Below are positions 1 to 10,500 of a stretch of 64,000 bases of DNA, piece by piece (the first letter of the stretch is position 1; every line of letters begins with the position of its first letter). The translations under genes and the position numbers were made by a program. The stretch covers positions 260,344,736 to 260,408,735 of the forward strand of contig NC_061508.1 in NCBI RefSeq assembly GCF_022539505.1, given 5' to 3'. A model generated the notes under the pieces. It saw only the letters and a list, made by a program, of their open reading frames with translations. It made no database searches and was not told the DNA's origin. This stretch comes from Lolium rigidum (taxonomy: Eukaryota > Streptophyta > Magnoliopsida > Poales > Poaceae).

Positions 1-760
1 GGTTTTCACCGGCAACCCCGCATCTCCATCTCGCCGAGCGTAGTGTCGAGGCAAGCAAGATGGCGCCTCCTTGTGCCACCACCGCCGTCCCTCAGTTGTC
101 GTATCCGTAGAGGACACCGTCGTGCCGCCGCCGGCAGATCCAGGCCCGACAGCCTAGATCGAACCCGCAGCGAGCCGGAGCCGGCCCCCCACGCAGCCGC
201 CGTCGAGCCATCCTTCCTCACAGAAGTCGGCTGAGCAGCCACCACCGCCCTTACCGCCACCCGCCCGCGCCGCCCAGAGACGCGCAGCCAGCACCGTCGT
301 CTGTCACGTCACCGCAACAGGACACGCCCGTGCCGGCACGCCATGGCCCCCGACGGACGGGCCAGGCCCTGACCCGGAGGAGACATCTCGCGCCCCTCCA
401 CCCGAGCCCGAGGACGAGAGGACCTCTCCGCCGCCGCCGACCGGGCTTTGCCCGGCCGCGCCCTCAGGCAACGGCGAGGGAGGAGGGGAGGGAGGAGGGT
501 CTCAACCTGACTACCTCGATAAGATCGAGCGGAGATTCTAAACCTAGCCTCGTTGGGAATAGGGGGTACCCACAGTCAATGGACTAGCGGATATAGAGCG
601 GCCACGATATCACCGGCAATGGCGGAGATGACAAGCACACGTAGCACCCTTAATTGGTAGGATCCGTGCCGGCATAGCGATTCCGTCGTCTGGCGTCACC
701 GTCGGATCCCTCTGATCCTAACGGATACGTACGCCACCAATAGGTTTCAAAACAACACAT
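1..760. other. GC-rich segment with no supportable gene
   Basis: This stretch is rich in CCG and GCC triplets and opens short frames on both strands (for example 6-260 minus and 43-234 plus). None has a recognisable domain, and the frames overlap one another, which is what random GC-rich DNA gives. The style resembles the GC-rich leader of a retroelement or a gene 5' part, but I see no boundary. After about 560 the composition becomes mixed. Confidence 0.4.
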
Positions 761-960
761 GCACAATGTGTGGAGGTAGTTAGGCAGCTGCTTGAATGGT
801 TACCTAGTCATGTGACTTTTTTTTTCTAACGCAACTAATATATACCGTAAGTATACATACGAGTATACATGAGCTAGATATAGATTTTGGCGGGCTTAAG
901 GTAGGAAAAGAAAAACAAATATAACCCCCCAACTTTGATGTTCCTGTATGTATGTATCTA

Positions 961-1680
961 TACATGTATGTATGTATCGACGGTAACAGGTACCAAACCG
1001 CGTGCTTAAACTGAGTGCAAAGAGCTCCCTGGGATTGGATTAGTTATGGGTAGTGTTCCTGCTGATGGCATGAGCGTTAAAACCGTATTCAATCAATGGC
1101 GTTAAGGGAGGGTAAAAACCATTTTGCCTAACGAAAAGTCAAAAACAGAGGCTTGTGGGTTTGCCTGATCTTGCTCGCGTCAACCATATGTTAAGAATCG
1201 TCAGAAATGACTGACAGGTTTAATCACATCGACTAATCGGTACATCCAAGTATAGCTTTAGTTCTGTCAAACTTCGATCTATCGGGCACTCTAAAGAAAG
1301 TGCATCCCATCTCAAAATATAAAAATAAAAACTGGCTTATAGCATATCTATCATCTTTGTGTTCGCTACATACGACCCTTTAGATATGTTGACAGAGTAG
1401 CCCGCAAAAAAAATACCCCCCAAAAAAAGGTTTGTTGACAGTCTTTGGTATGTATATTTCACCATTAATTACTTAAACAAATGTGTTAGAAAATTAAGAT
1501 ATTTTTATAATTATTTGTATGATTGAAATATCTAATGATTTTATTTTCACCTTAGTCAAAGTTAGAAAAATCATGCTGCATGATTTTCTAAACGGGAATA
1601 GTAATCATAGCATGATTTATGTACTTGTGGTAACACCAAAAATCAATTTATGAGGAATATCAAAGAAGTATTTCCCTAAA
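961..1680. repeat. Duplicated segment, copy A
   Basis: The sequence from the TATGTATGTATCGACGG motif to the CAAAGAAGTATTTCCCTAAA motif recurs at 6355-6713 plus 7976-8275 in the same orientation and order, with point changes and small indels. Copy A is uninterrupted. Copy B carries a LINE at the point corresponding to the GGCTTATAGC motif near 1335. No coding content is visible, so it is either duplicated intergenic DNA or two copies of an unclassified AT-rich element. Confidence 0.75.
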
Positions 1681-2439
1681 TGGTTTGCAACACTAGCAAT
1701 ATGTTGGTGTATCGTAGTACTTGAACATAAATTACTCGTCGGTCGGTGGTTCGTTCCACCCACATGCCGTAAGTTATTTGTAGGACAACTAGACATGATA
1801 GCAGGACAATAATGAGAATTGATAGAGATTCATCATATATATATACCACTCCGCTCATCTGCATATGGAGTCACGGACAACTTCCCTTTCCACATCCCTC
1901 TCATTTTCTTACTCGCACTCCTCATGCATGGCAACAACGATAAGATGAGATATTGAGATCGCGAGCTATGCACGCATGTACAACATCCGTAGGTATACGT
2001 AGGAAAAGGATGCACCGGGAAGGCGGGAAGCACGCCACCACAGGGTCATCTTTATACTTGTAGCACTCGGTGGCGGCATCCTGGATGCTAGGATTTTGCC
2101 ACTTGCTGAGTACCTCTTAGACGCAGGAGCCACCAGTGTAGAGCACAGTAGTGGCGGCACTGCAAAAGCTGTGAGAGTTGGTGAACTGGTTGAGGTTAAA
2201 AAAAAGTAAACGGTTGAGAAAATGTATGTCTCCATGTGCCGAATGATGTCCTACCAGAATGGGTTGGTGTACCAGGAGAATCAAATTGGGTTGGTTTGAT
2301 ATTAGAATTAGATAAGAACTAAATTGGAGGGCAATGCCTCAACTATTAGGAAATTACTTTGCATATTTTCTAAACAAATTTCAGTTCAGTAATGCCTCTG
2401 TAAGTTGGTCCAAGTTACGACAAAATTCTCTCTCTGTAG
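1681..2439. other. AT-rich spacer with weak minus-strand codon pattern
   Basis: No gene can be supported. Between about 2000 and 2230 one minus-strand frame reads for about 75 codons with a single stop and includes the run KWQNPSIQDAATECYKYKDD, which looks protein-like, but I do not recognise the family. It may be an exon relic. Confidence 0.3.
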
Positions 2440-2530
2440 CCACCTGGGTAGAACTGTAGAAAGAAGTGTGTTGTCCCAAAACAACTTTTTGTTTGAAAAG
2501 ATTGCTCGTGATGAACTATTGGATGTTGTA
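2440..2530 (+). pseudogene. Exon-like gene fragment cut by a transposon
   Basis: A pyrimidine-rich tract ending TCTCTGTAG precedes a plus-strand frame reading HLGRTVERSVLSQNNFLFEK and then IARDELLDVV. It looks like an internal exon with a good splice acceptor. The frame runs directly into the GAGCATCTCCAGC motif at 2532, the typical start of Harbinger-like elements here, so the exon appears interrupted. I do not recognise the protein and no neighbouring exon is visible. Confidence 0.25.
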
Positions 2531-2574
2531 AGAGCATCTCCAGCTTTTTTTTTAGAAATGGGGCTTCCCGGCCA

Positions 2575-3955
2575 GAGCATCTCCAGCTGCCCGAGGTATT
2601 TCGGACGTAAAAAAGGTGACCGCGCGTCCATTTGCGTCGGCCGCAGATGCAAAATTGGTCTTCAAGCTAGGATCAGACGTTTGCGTCTAGGGGTGCCCCA
2701 ACGGCACGATGCATTTCACTATTCCCACATTTTTATTTAAATAAAATAATTTAACTAAAAAATATAAAAGATGAAAAGGCCACGGCCTACTAAAACCCTA
2801 ACCCTAGCCTACTCCTCCCCGTCGTTGGGCACTTGGGTCAGGTCAATGATATCCGGGATCTCCTACGGCTAGTTCGGATGCGGCAGAGCATATGTCAGTG
2901 CGGGTGGTGCTGGAGGTGGAGGTGGAGCGGCCTCTGGTGCCCACGAGGGTAGAGATGGCACCGAGTACTGCACCGCTAGGTTCAAGGCCTCTTCCTCCGA
3001 GAGGCCTGGAGGCATGACGTCGATAGCGTACCGAGGCATCGCGACTGCGGCATCTCCGATATGAGGATGCCAAGCCTCGTCGCCTCTTCCTCGATTAGCT
3101 CCGCCGGCAGATCGATTTGCTTGCCATCCTGGTGCGCCATATGGATCGCGTCGCAGATGCTGGCGACGAAGTCCTCCAAGTCATCCTGCGGCGAAGGCGA
3201 TGGAGGTGGCGGGGTAGGTGGCGGCGTACGTGGCCGCCACATCACCTCCCGACGCAGCTGTGGCGGCCGGCCGAAGTTGAAGTCCTTGCCGCCGAGGAAC
3301 CCCGCCTCCCGCCGCTTGTCAAGCACTACATGCCAGTGGGGGTATTCATCCCACATGGGGGAGTCGATGGCTAACTCGGGGTCGCGGAGGAGGTCTGGAG
3401 GGAGGATGGCGCATTGGCGCTTGATCTTTGTGTCCCGCTAAGGGCCGAAAAGTGGCACCAGCGGGTTGGGCACCCGCGCATTGCTGAGGCGCCACCCGCC
3501 AGGCATGTGCACATCGCCCCAGCCGCCACGGCATCCAGTTCGCGTAGAACATCTGTGCGATGGAGTAACGAGAGGGACCCTCATCCGCTGCTTCTCCTCC
3601 GCCGGCTGCAATTGTCCTGCCTCGTGGTCGTTCTTCTTCTTGCTCATGGCATGGCGGTGGCACGCTACATTGGTGGGTTTTTTGGGTGCAAGCGTGGCTA
3701 GGGAGGTGTGGGCGATAGCAGGATGTTGCCGGTGCCCTTTCAAAGGATGGCGAAAGCGATGCGGTCTCGCGCCCGCTGCTAGGCGGGCCCGTGGAGACTG
3801 GACGCGGACACGTGACGTGTCCGCGCAGATGCATTCGCGGCGCAAATTTATACCGTGTTTGCGTCCCCATAGATAGGACAGTCATTTTGGGTCGGTCCAT
3901 TAGGATGGTGTGCATTCCTATTTTTGTGTCGGACCGCTAGATATGTCCTAAGATA
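2575..3955 (-). mobile_element. Harbinger-like element carrying a degenerate ORF
   Basis: The left edge is a GAGCATCTCCAGC motif at 2575, and a second copy of the motif lies 43 bp upstream at 2532. The interior is GC-rich and codes on the minus strand. The right edge near 3955 is inferred from a return to AT-rich DNA. A matching inverted end was not found, so the superfamily is inferred from the end motif and from similarity in style to the element at 4235-6075. Confidence 0.45.
2982..3647 (-). pseudogene. Transposon-associated protein with one in-frame stop
   Basis: Starting at the MSKKK methionine (3647), the minus-strand frame runs 222 codons to 2982 and is broken only by a TAG at 3438-3440. 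After the stop it continues with RDTKIKRQ and the block WDEYPHWHVVLDKRREAGFL, then a proline-rich stretch and an acidic helix-rich end (DDLEDFVASICDAIHMAHQD). I believe this is one of the recurrent uncharacterised proteins of grass transposons. I know of no function for it. A single nonsense change in an otherwise open frame suggests recent decay. Confidence 0.45.
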
Positions 3956-4007
3956 AACAATTGTTTTGAACATACTTCTTACCGTGAAATGGAAGCATGT
4001 AACAACT

Positions 4008-4148
4008 TTGTTCGTTTAATACGCTTCTCAACGGCTTCTCAACGGTATTGGAGGGTATTGGAAGGTATTGGGGAGAATTTTGACTTACAAGGGATTTGAT
4101 CCCGCTCAAAACGCCCCAATACTCTCCGGGCATCACTAAACCGAACAA
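4008..4148. mobile_element. Short MITE with TTGTTCGGTTTA ends
   Basis: The left end TTGTTCGTTTAAT and the right end (reverse complement CTTGTTCGGTTTAGTG) are inverted and bound about 141 bp of non-coding DNA that includes the tandem motif GGTATTGGAGGGTATTGG. A clear target-site duplication was not found, so the superfamily is open. Confidence 0.5.
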
Positions 4149-4234
4149 GGTCTGGATTTACGGTTTTCTTCAGAACCCTGAACTGACCAGCGGATGGGAT
4201 TAGTTACCGCCGGATGTTCAGCGACATGTAAAAT

Positions 4235-6075
4235 AGCCATCTCCACTTGCCCTCCCCACGTCGAAATCCGGGGTAATTTATGTCTGGATTGAACGTAAAT
4301 TTGGCGTGGAGGGGACCAGTTTCCCAGCCGCGATCTCAGGCGAAGACGCCGATCTAAATTTGAAAAACGAAAACTTGACGAAATACGGCTAAAAACGATT
4401 GAATTTAGACTAAATTTAATGATATTTACTATATAGAGGGCGAAGTTCATACATAGAGGCCGAATTCGAATATATTTCGACTTCGGCCGGGGGATACAAA
4501 TTAAAATATTAAAACACGGCGCTCTACATGCCGAAATGGCGGTAGAACACCATGTAGTCCTCGTCGCCGTCGCCGCCATCATCGGAACGCGGTGGCGCCG
4601 TCGGCGCCTGGATGCTGGTGCCCTGGCCGGGGTCTCCCCACCGGCCACCGTCGCGCGGCGGGGACGGCGAGGGCCTGTACCAGGCGTCGTCGGACTCCTC
4701 GAGGTCGATGACGGGCACGGGGACACCGGATGGAGGAGTCGCAGGACGGCGGTAGCGAGCGACGTCCTCGAGGAGCCGAGCCTGCCGCTCCGCCTCCTCC
4801 TTCTCCCACTGCTCCCTCGAGGCCTGGTCGAGGGGCATGGCGTTGTCGGCGGGGACGAGGTCCTGGAGGGACCTCGCCATGACGGCCTCGAGGATTGCGG
4901 CGTCCTCGGCGTCGTTGACCTCCTCCACCTTCACCTTCGCCGGCTTACGCTTCCGCTCGCCGGAGGTGTCTGATTCGCGCTTGGGGCGGAGGCGTCCTCG
5001 TGTCGTCGAGGGCTCGCGGACGACGATCTCGCCGCCGCTGCGCGCATGGTTGCTCGGCGGGGAAGGAGGCTCTGTTTTCACCGGCGCCCATGATGGCGCC
5101 GACCTGGAGATCGGCGTCGACCTCGATGCCGAACCGGACGACGACGAGCTGGCAGCCATGCGCCGTGGCTGCCAGCTGCTTCCCCGGCAGCGGCTGGCCG
5201 ATGTCCTCAACAGCGGGGGCATCGTCAGAACGGGATAGTTGCCGCCCTCGATGTGTTCGAGGACAGCCTCGAGCGTCCGACCCGGCGCGCTCCACCAACG
5301 CCGGCGCCCCGCGGCGTTTCTGCGCGGAGGCGGAGGCGGCAGGCCGTCGTAGGAGGCGAGCTCCCGCTCCCACCGCCGCAGGAAGAACGAGTTCCACGCC
5401 CTGTAGTTGTCGGGGTGGAACTGTGGCTCGGCGCGGTCCTGGTCCGACAAGGTCAGCCGGACCTCCTCGATGGCGACGTCGAGGGCGTGTCCCTGGGGCG
5501 GCGGCGGGATTGGCACGCCGCCCGCACTTAGCCGCCACCCGCCGCCGGGAGGCCTCATGTCCGGCGGGCAGGGGTACCCCGCCTGGTGGAGGAGGTGCCC
5601 CTCCCACGCGTGGAGCGACCGGCGGGGAAAGCCGTTGTTGGCCGCGCCGTCTTCCTCGTTGAACGCCATGGATCTCGTCGAGGGGAGAGGAGGAGAGTGG
5701 TGCTACGCGTCGCGGCGAGCGGGGTATTTAGGCGGGGCTGGAGCCGGCGATTTAATGCTGCGTGGAATGCTACGCGTCCGCGGCGAGCTGACCGGCGGCA
5801 GCCTTTACTACGCGCGGAAGACGATGCGTGTGCCGCTAACCGGCCGGGTCCACCTCTGCGGCGAAGCTGAAGCGAAAGCGCGGGAGAGATTTCTCGGCGT
5901 TTCGCGCGCTTTCGCTTCGTTCGGACTCCCCGAGCGCGCCCCGGTAGGCCGGGGTTGGCATGGGCTCGCCGGATGGATGAAGGCACAAATCCAGCGAAAA
6001 ACGAGAAACCGGGGACGCGGCTGGGCCATTTTTCGCTGTCCGGATAGTACGCCGGGCAGCAAATTCTACAGGCAA
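4235..6075 (-). mobile_element. PIF/Harbinger-like element with one intact ORF
   Basis: The left part contains ATCTCCACTTG followed by CTCCCCACG and a GGATTGAACGTAAATTTGGCG block. These resemble the left end of the complete element at 15025-15962. The right part (GGCTCGCCGGATGGATGAAG, CGGGGACGCGGCTGGGCC) matches that element's right subterminal region. The extreme right end is degraded, so no target duplication can be read. The element belongs to the same end family as 15025-15962 but carries a different ORF. Confidence 0.6.
4524..5669 (-). CDS. Uncharacterised 381-aa transposon-borne protein
   Basis: The frame is uninterrupted for 381 codons and starts with an ATG in good context (MAFNEEDG). 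Residues about 85-115 contain the motif AWNSFFLRRWERELASYDG, followed by a proline run and a GRRRWW segment. The C-terminal half is rich in charge (KRKPAKVKVEEVNDAEDAAI and EQWEKEEAERQARLLEDV, a probable coiled coil) and ends in an acidic, low-complexity tail (DDGGDGDEDYMVF). I recognise this as a type of protein common in grass repeats but know no biochemical role. Its place between Harbinger-like ends suggests an accessory transposition protein or a captured passenger. It is one of the few uninterrupted frames in the window. Confidence 0.55.
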   Translation of the reverse strand: MAFNEEDGAANNGFPRRSLHAWEGHLLHQAGYPCPPDMRPPGGGWRLSAGGVPIPPPPQGHALDVAIEEVRLTLSDQDRAEPQFHPDNYRAWNSFFLRRWERELASYDGLPPPPPRRNAAGRRRWWSAPGRTLEAVLEHIEGGNYPVLTMPPLLRTSASRCRGSSWQPRRMAASSSSSGSASRSTPISRSAPSWAPVKTEPPSPPSNHARSGGEIVVREPSTTRGRLRPKRESDTSGERKRKPAKVKVEEVNDAEDAAILEAVMARSLQDLVPADNAMPLDQASREQWEKEEAERQARLLEDVARYRRPATPPSGVPVPVIDLEESDDAWYRPSPSPPRDGGRWGDPGQGTSIQAPTAPPRSDDGGDGDEDYMVFYRHFGM

Positions 6076-6719
6076 AAGGCTGCACGCAGCTACTAACTAA
6101 TCGGAGATGTCCTTCACCTAACCCCGATCAACAGCCCGTTATTAATTTCTGCTTGATGCAGCTTTGTTCTGTCTTTGTACTGATCGGTTCTCTTGCTTTG
6201 TTTTGGTTTAGTCTGTTGGCGTTACGTCTGTCGGACTGCTCCACGGGCACAGCTCGCACACGACTCGAGCTCCTCTCAGTCGTCGTTGTCGATAGAGTAT
6301 ATACGGAGTACTTCGCACGGGGAGTGCGGATTATTCAAGTTTGTACGTATATGTATATGTATGTACGTATCGACGGCAGCAGGTACCAACCGCGTGCATA
6401 AACTGATGCAAAGAGCTCCCTGGGAGTGTAAGGTCGGCAACGTGGTTAGTTAAGGGTAGTCTTCCAAACGAGAAGTATTCAATCAATGGCGTGAAGGGAC
6501 AAAAATAAAACATTTTGCCAAACGAAAAGTAAAATAATAAAAAGACAGAGGTTTGTGGGTTTGCCCGATCTTGCCCGCGTCAACCATATGTCAAGAGAAA
6601 TGACTGACAGGTTTAATCACATCGACCAATCAGTACATTCAACTATAGTCTCGTTCCATCAAACTTCCATCTACCGGGCACTCTAAAGAAAATACACCTC
6701 ATAAAGAAAAGTGGCTTAT

Positions 6720-7975
6720 TTTTTTCAATAAGGGGCGCTTTATTACTCAAAAAGTTTTAAGCATTACACCCAGCCTCTGCATCAGAATGCACACAGCCGT
6801 TCAGAAGTCTAGGATCTATCGACATGCGATACAATAAATGATAAAAACCAACTACTATGACGCTCTTTTGGCTTCAATCCTCCGACTATGCAGTCACCCA
6901 TGTTGGAAAATAAACTCTATGGCCGTGTTCTCCAATCGTGTAGACACCTCCATAAAGAGGTCGCGATCCTTCAAACACGAAAGTGGCGACCATGAACGGA
7001 GCAAAGCCGTACACCGGTAGATGACCTGCATAAGAGAAGAATTATTGTCATTAAAAACCTTGTCGTTCCTACATAGCCAGAGCGACCATGCAACCGCAAT
7101 CGCTCCCACTCTAATAATCGTTTTGTACCTAGAATCCATCCCCATTTAGCCAATTGCCAAAAATGTTTGCAATGCTACGGGGAGGGTATAAGGTAGAACC
7201 TATCTGAATGATTGACCATATAGATCTAGCAACTCGACAGTTGAAGAAAAGGTGTTTTACTGTCTCTTCCTCGTGACAGAACACACATTTCGTATAGCCT
7301 TGCCAGTTGCGCTTTACAAGGTTATCTTTAGTAAGAATCACATCTCGATGAAGATACCATGCAAAGACCTTTGTTTTGAGAGGTATCTTCATCTTCCAGA
7401 TAGATTTATTATTTAAAACCGGTTGTACAGATAGGCATAATGCTTTGTACATAGAGCTAACCGAAAATATGCCATTTTTGGTGAGACTCCAACGGAATTC
7501 ATCCGTCCCCTGAACCAGCTGGATTGAACCTAACCGCTGAAGCAGTTCATTCCAAGAAGCTAACCGAGGGTCGACAAGATCACGTCTGAACGTCATAGAG
7601 GGGGAGAAGATTCCATCACCTTCTGCAAAGTATCCCCTTTATGACGAACAATGTTGTACAAGGCCGGATACTGTTCACGAAGAGTGGTTGTTCCCAATCA
7701 GCGATCCTCCCAGAACCGTATCTCCGCCCCATTCTTAATGGAGAAAGAACCAAATGGGAAAAGGTGCTTCTTAGTTGCCATGATGCGAATCTCCTGATTT
7801 TCAAAGAACCTGAGAGATCGTCTTTGAGCCAACATACTTTTTCCGCAAAAGTTGTTGCCATACCCCATCCTCCGTTAACAACCTGACTAGCCATTTACCA
7901 AGCAAAGCTCTGTTCTTAAATTCAAGATCATGAACACCAAGTCCACCTTGATCTTTCGGACGGCATACAACACTC
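6720..7975 (-). mobile_element. 5'-truncated LINE retrotransposon
   Basis: On the minus strand the element ends in a TTATTGAAAAAAA tail at its low-coordinate side. It is flanked by a short direct repeat GCTTAT (6714-6719 and 7976-7981). Only the 3' part of ORF2 is present, as expected from 5' truncation during target-primed reverse transcription. The duplicated host segment confirms both edges. Confidence 0.75.
6894..7894 (-). pseudogene. LINE ORF2 C-terminus (reverse transcriptase zinc-binding region)
   Basis: The frame at 7129-7596 reads a typical zf-RVT region: IWKMKIPLKTKVFAWYLHRD, then CVFCHEEETVKHLFFNCRVA, whose Cys-x2-Cys...His...Cys pattern is the zinc-binding signature of plant LINE C-termini. 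The flanking frames at 7616-7894 (upstream, with KWQ/ADWEQPLF-type sequence) and 6894-7145 (WSLWLCRNDKVFND, downstream) belong to the same protein but are displaced by frameshifts. No reverse transcriptase core remains, so the copy is inactive. Confidence 0.75.
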
Positions 7976-8275
7976 GCTTATAGCGCCCGAAGAAATATAT
8001 GGCATCTTTGTGTTCGTAACATATGACCTTTTACGTATGTTGACAGTCTTTATTATGTATATTTCACAATTCATTACTTGAACAAATGTGTTAGATTTTT
8101 TTATAATTATCTGTATGATGAAATATCTAATGGTTTTATTTTCACCTTAGTCAAAGTTAGAAAAAGCATACTGCGTGATTTCCTGAACGGAGATAGTATG
8201 ATTTATGTACTTGTGGTAACAACAAAAAGTAATTTGTGAGGAACATCAAAGAAGTAATTCCCTAAATAGCAATGA

Positions 8276-9119
8276 AGGTTGAAGAAACACGGTTGTTCTT
8301 ATTACTTTTGCTAGATAATATTAGGAGGGGGGACTGATGGATCACTAACTACTTTGGAAAAACCTGCCATCGAACTCAATGGAACTATTTCAATTCAAAT
8401 TAACATGAACAAACCTCATATTACTCTAGTTGTTTTACCTATTTTTCTTTTAATCATATTTCATCTACACATCTCGTACTAACGAAAGTTACCACCTCTA
8501 AACAAACTTAAAGAGTGATGTAAATTGAATCAATTTTTGTATTTAAATAAATACTAATTTTGCTATAGGTGGTTAGAGTATGTTGTTCTACATTATTTGG
8601 CTTTAATTGTGGAAAATTAAATTGTACCTATAATAATATCCATATATGAAATTACCTCGGAACTACATCGTGTTGGCATTGAAGTCTCACGATCATAGCA
8701 ACAAGCTATATTTGATACACAAGGGTACCTTAATCATTACTCCAAAAATATCATCTAGCAATAATAGGTGTGAAGCGTTGAAAGAAGTTTCATGTGACAG
8801 TCACATCTAGGAGAAAAACTTCACATGTAACTACAAGTTACCGATGCCCTCAGGAGTTTCTCGTACAGACATGTAATGCAACATAAAAGCAGGGATAAAC
8901 AAAGTATAGTAATGTGAGCAATTGTAACTAACCATCATACAGCTCTCTCATGGCATAAAATAGAGAATGTAGTGCAGTGATGTATATATCAACCCCGTGA
9001 ATAAAAGTTAGAACGTTAGATTTCTGACTTACGGCTAAGAGAATAAGTACTGGTGAAATAACGTGCTCATGTGGACTAGCCGTAAGCAAGAGATCATGCT
9101 ACAAGATTGTTCACATCGA
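8276..9119. other. AT-rich spacer, no feature seen
   Basis: No frames of interest, inverted ends or tandem repeats stand out in this stretch. Confidence 0.5.
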
Positions 9120-9870
9120 AGTGTCCGCTATGAGATGAAAAATAAGACTTTAGCTCGGATTAATAGTGATGGTGTTCTTTGTGAGGACAAGGAAGTAGTC
9201 AAGTGATTTTTCCAGGGTTTCTTCATCGATTTAGATTTTTCAGGGACCAAGACACATATTGCAAACCAAACTTATTACAAGGTTTGTTCCAAACAAAGTT
9301 ACGGTTGAACTGAAATAGAGAAAGCGTTGTTTCGAATGGGCCCGTCAAAGGCCCTCGAGTTGATGCTTTCAGTATTGGTTTCTTCCTATGGCATTGGGCC
9401 TTAATGAAGGATGCTATTGTAGCGGTGGCACTGGGTTTTCATAGTGATGATTATCTACCATACTTCATTAAGAACACTATAATTATGCTCATTCTTAAGG
9501 TAAAATCGGCACAAGGTTTAATCACTTTAGACCAATTGCTTTGTGTAATGTATTTTTAAAATTTGCTCAAAGGTTATTGATACATTTGAGGTAAGTTATT
9601 GATGCGATGTTTTCCGATGAACAAAGTGCCTTCGTTCATGGTAGGCCTATCACTGATATTGTGTTAACTACCTATGAGAGTATGCACTTGCTTAAACCTT
9701 TTAAATAATAAAGCGTCATTTATCGAAAATAATGAGGGTATGCACTCTATGAAGATAACTATCTTGATGAGCTGAATCAGCTAACGAAAGTGTTATGCTC
9801 CAAATTAAGACAATTATGTCTAAATATTGGTGGAGTGGATCACTAGACAAAATAGGGACGCCTAGGCGAT
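9120..9870 (+). pseudogene. Degenerate LINE reverse transcriptase relic
   Basis: In plus-strand frames with several stops I can read the remains of plant LINE reverse transcriptase: a KGPRVDAFSIGFFLWHW block (cf. the family's KAPGPDGF motif), IIMLILKVKSAQ (cf. I-LIPKVK), and DEQSAFVHGRPITDIVLTTY, a strong match to the EQSAFVPGR-ITDN block. The part near 9820 (YWWSGSLDKIG) fits a more distal part of the same protein. Frameshifts and stops throughout show it is old and dead. Confidence 0.6.
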
Positions 9871-10500
9871 CATGGGATTGGCATCTCAAGGTTTCCACGA
9901 TGAGCACGGTATCGTCAGGCTCGCATTGGAGCAGAGTGGCCAAGCTCTTGGCATAGTTCACCAGGAGGCCAGAAGATCTGCTAAACAGCTTTAGAATGGC
10001 TTTGGCAGCATCGTTGCTCCAGGAAGGGTGGAAGAAAAGGCCAGAAGATCACTTTGGCAAACATTTCTCAACAGCCTCCACTCCAGATCCAAAGTTCCAA
10101 ACAAGGCAGCATTCCTCCCAAGTTTCAAAAAGGGCATTCCCTATCTCAGCAGGAAAATGCACTAGACAGGAATCAAAGAGCAACACACAGTACAATACAG
10201 TTTTTGGCAATGCAAATACCACATAAGAAAGTTTTGGTTCAAAGGAACAACTTGCAGTTCGCACCACCAGAAGTTTGGCATCTACCATTAGCTGACTCTG
10301 AAACATTTAGGTATTCAGCATTACAATGACACTAGCATTGCAGGGAGTGAACTACACAGACCGGTAGACAGATAACTGTCCAGCTTACGGTAGATAATAA
10401 GCAGTGGTAAGACACAGCTCGAGAGTTTGGTGAATCAACGAAGATCTAGATTATCCTGCAGCGGACATCAGGCTCAGTCAACATCTGAAGCAGTTGCAGT
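9871..10500 (-). other. Region downstream of UBR7, probable 3' UTR in part
   Basis: This follows the UBR7 stop codon on the minus strand. It has no recognisable coding content, and the proximal few hundred bases are the likely 3' UTR. I could not fix a polyadenylation site. Short frames on both strands are unconvincing. Confidence 0.4.

Larger units (their letters stand above)
6355..8275. repeat. Duplicated segment, copy B, split by a LINE
   Basis: Positions 6355-6713 and 7976-8275 align in order with 961-1680. The join in copy A is continuous, and in copy B it is opened by the LINE at 6720-7975. The pair therefore gives an empty-site and filled-site comparison for that insertion. Confidence 0.75.

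Noticed and set aside
6..587. Several overlapping frames of 60-85 codons on both strands
   Set aside because: GC-rich DNA opens frames by chance; none has a recognisable domain or a preferred strand.
5000..5662. 220-codon plus-strand frame and a 220-codon minus-strand frame in another phase
   Set aside because: Both are shadows of the intact 381-aa minus-strand ORF at 4524-5669, rich in Arg and Pro as expected from a shifted GC-rich frame.
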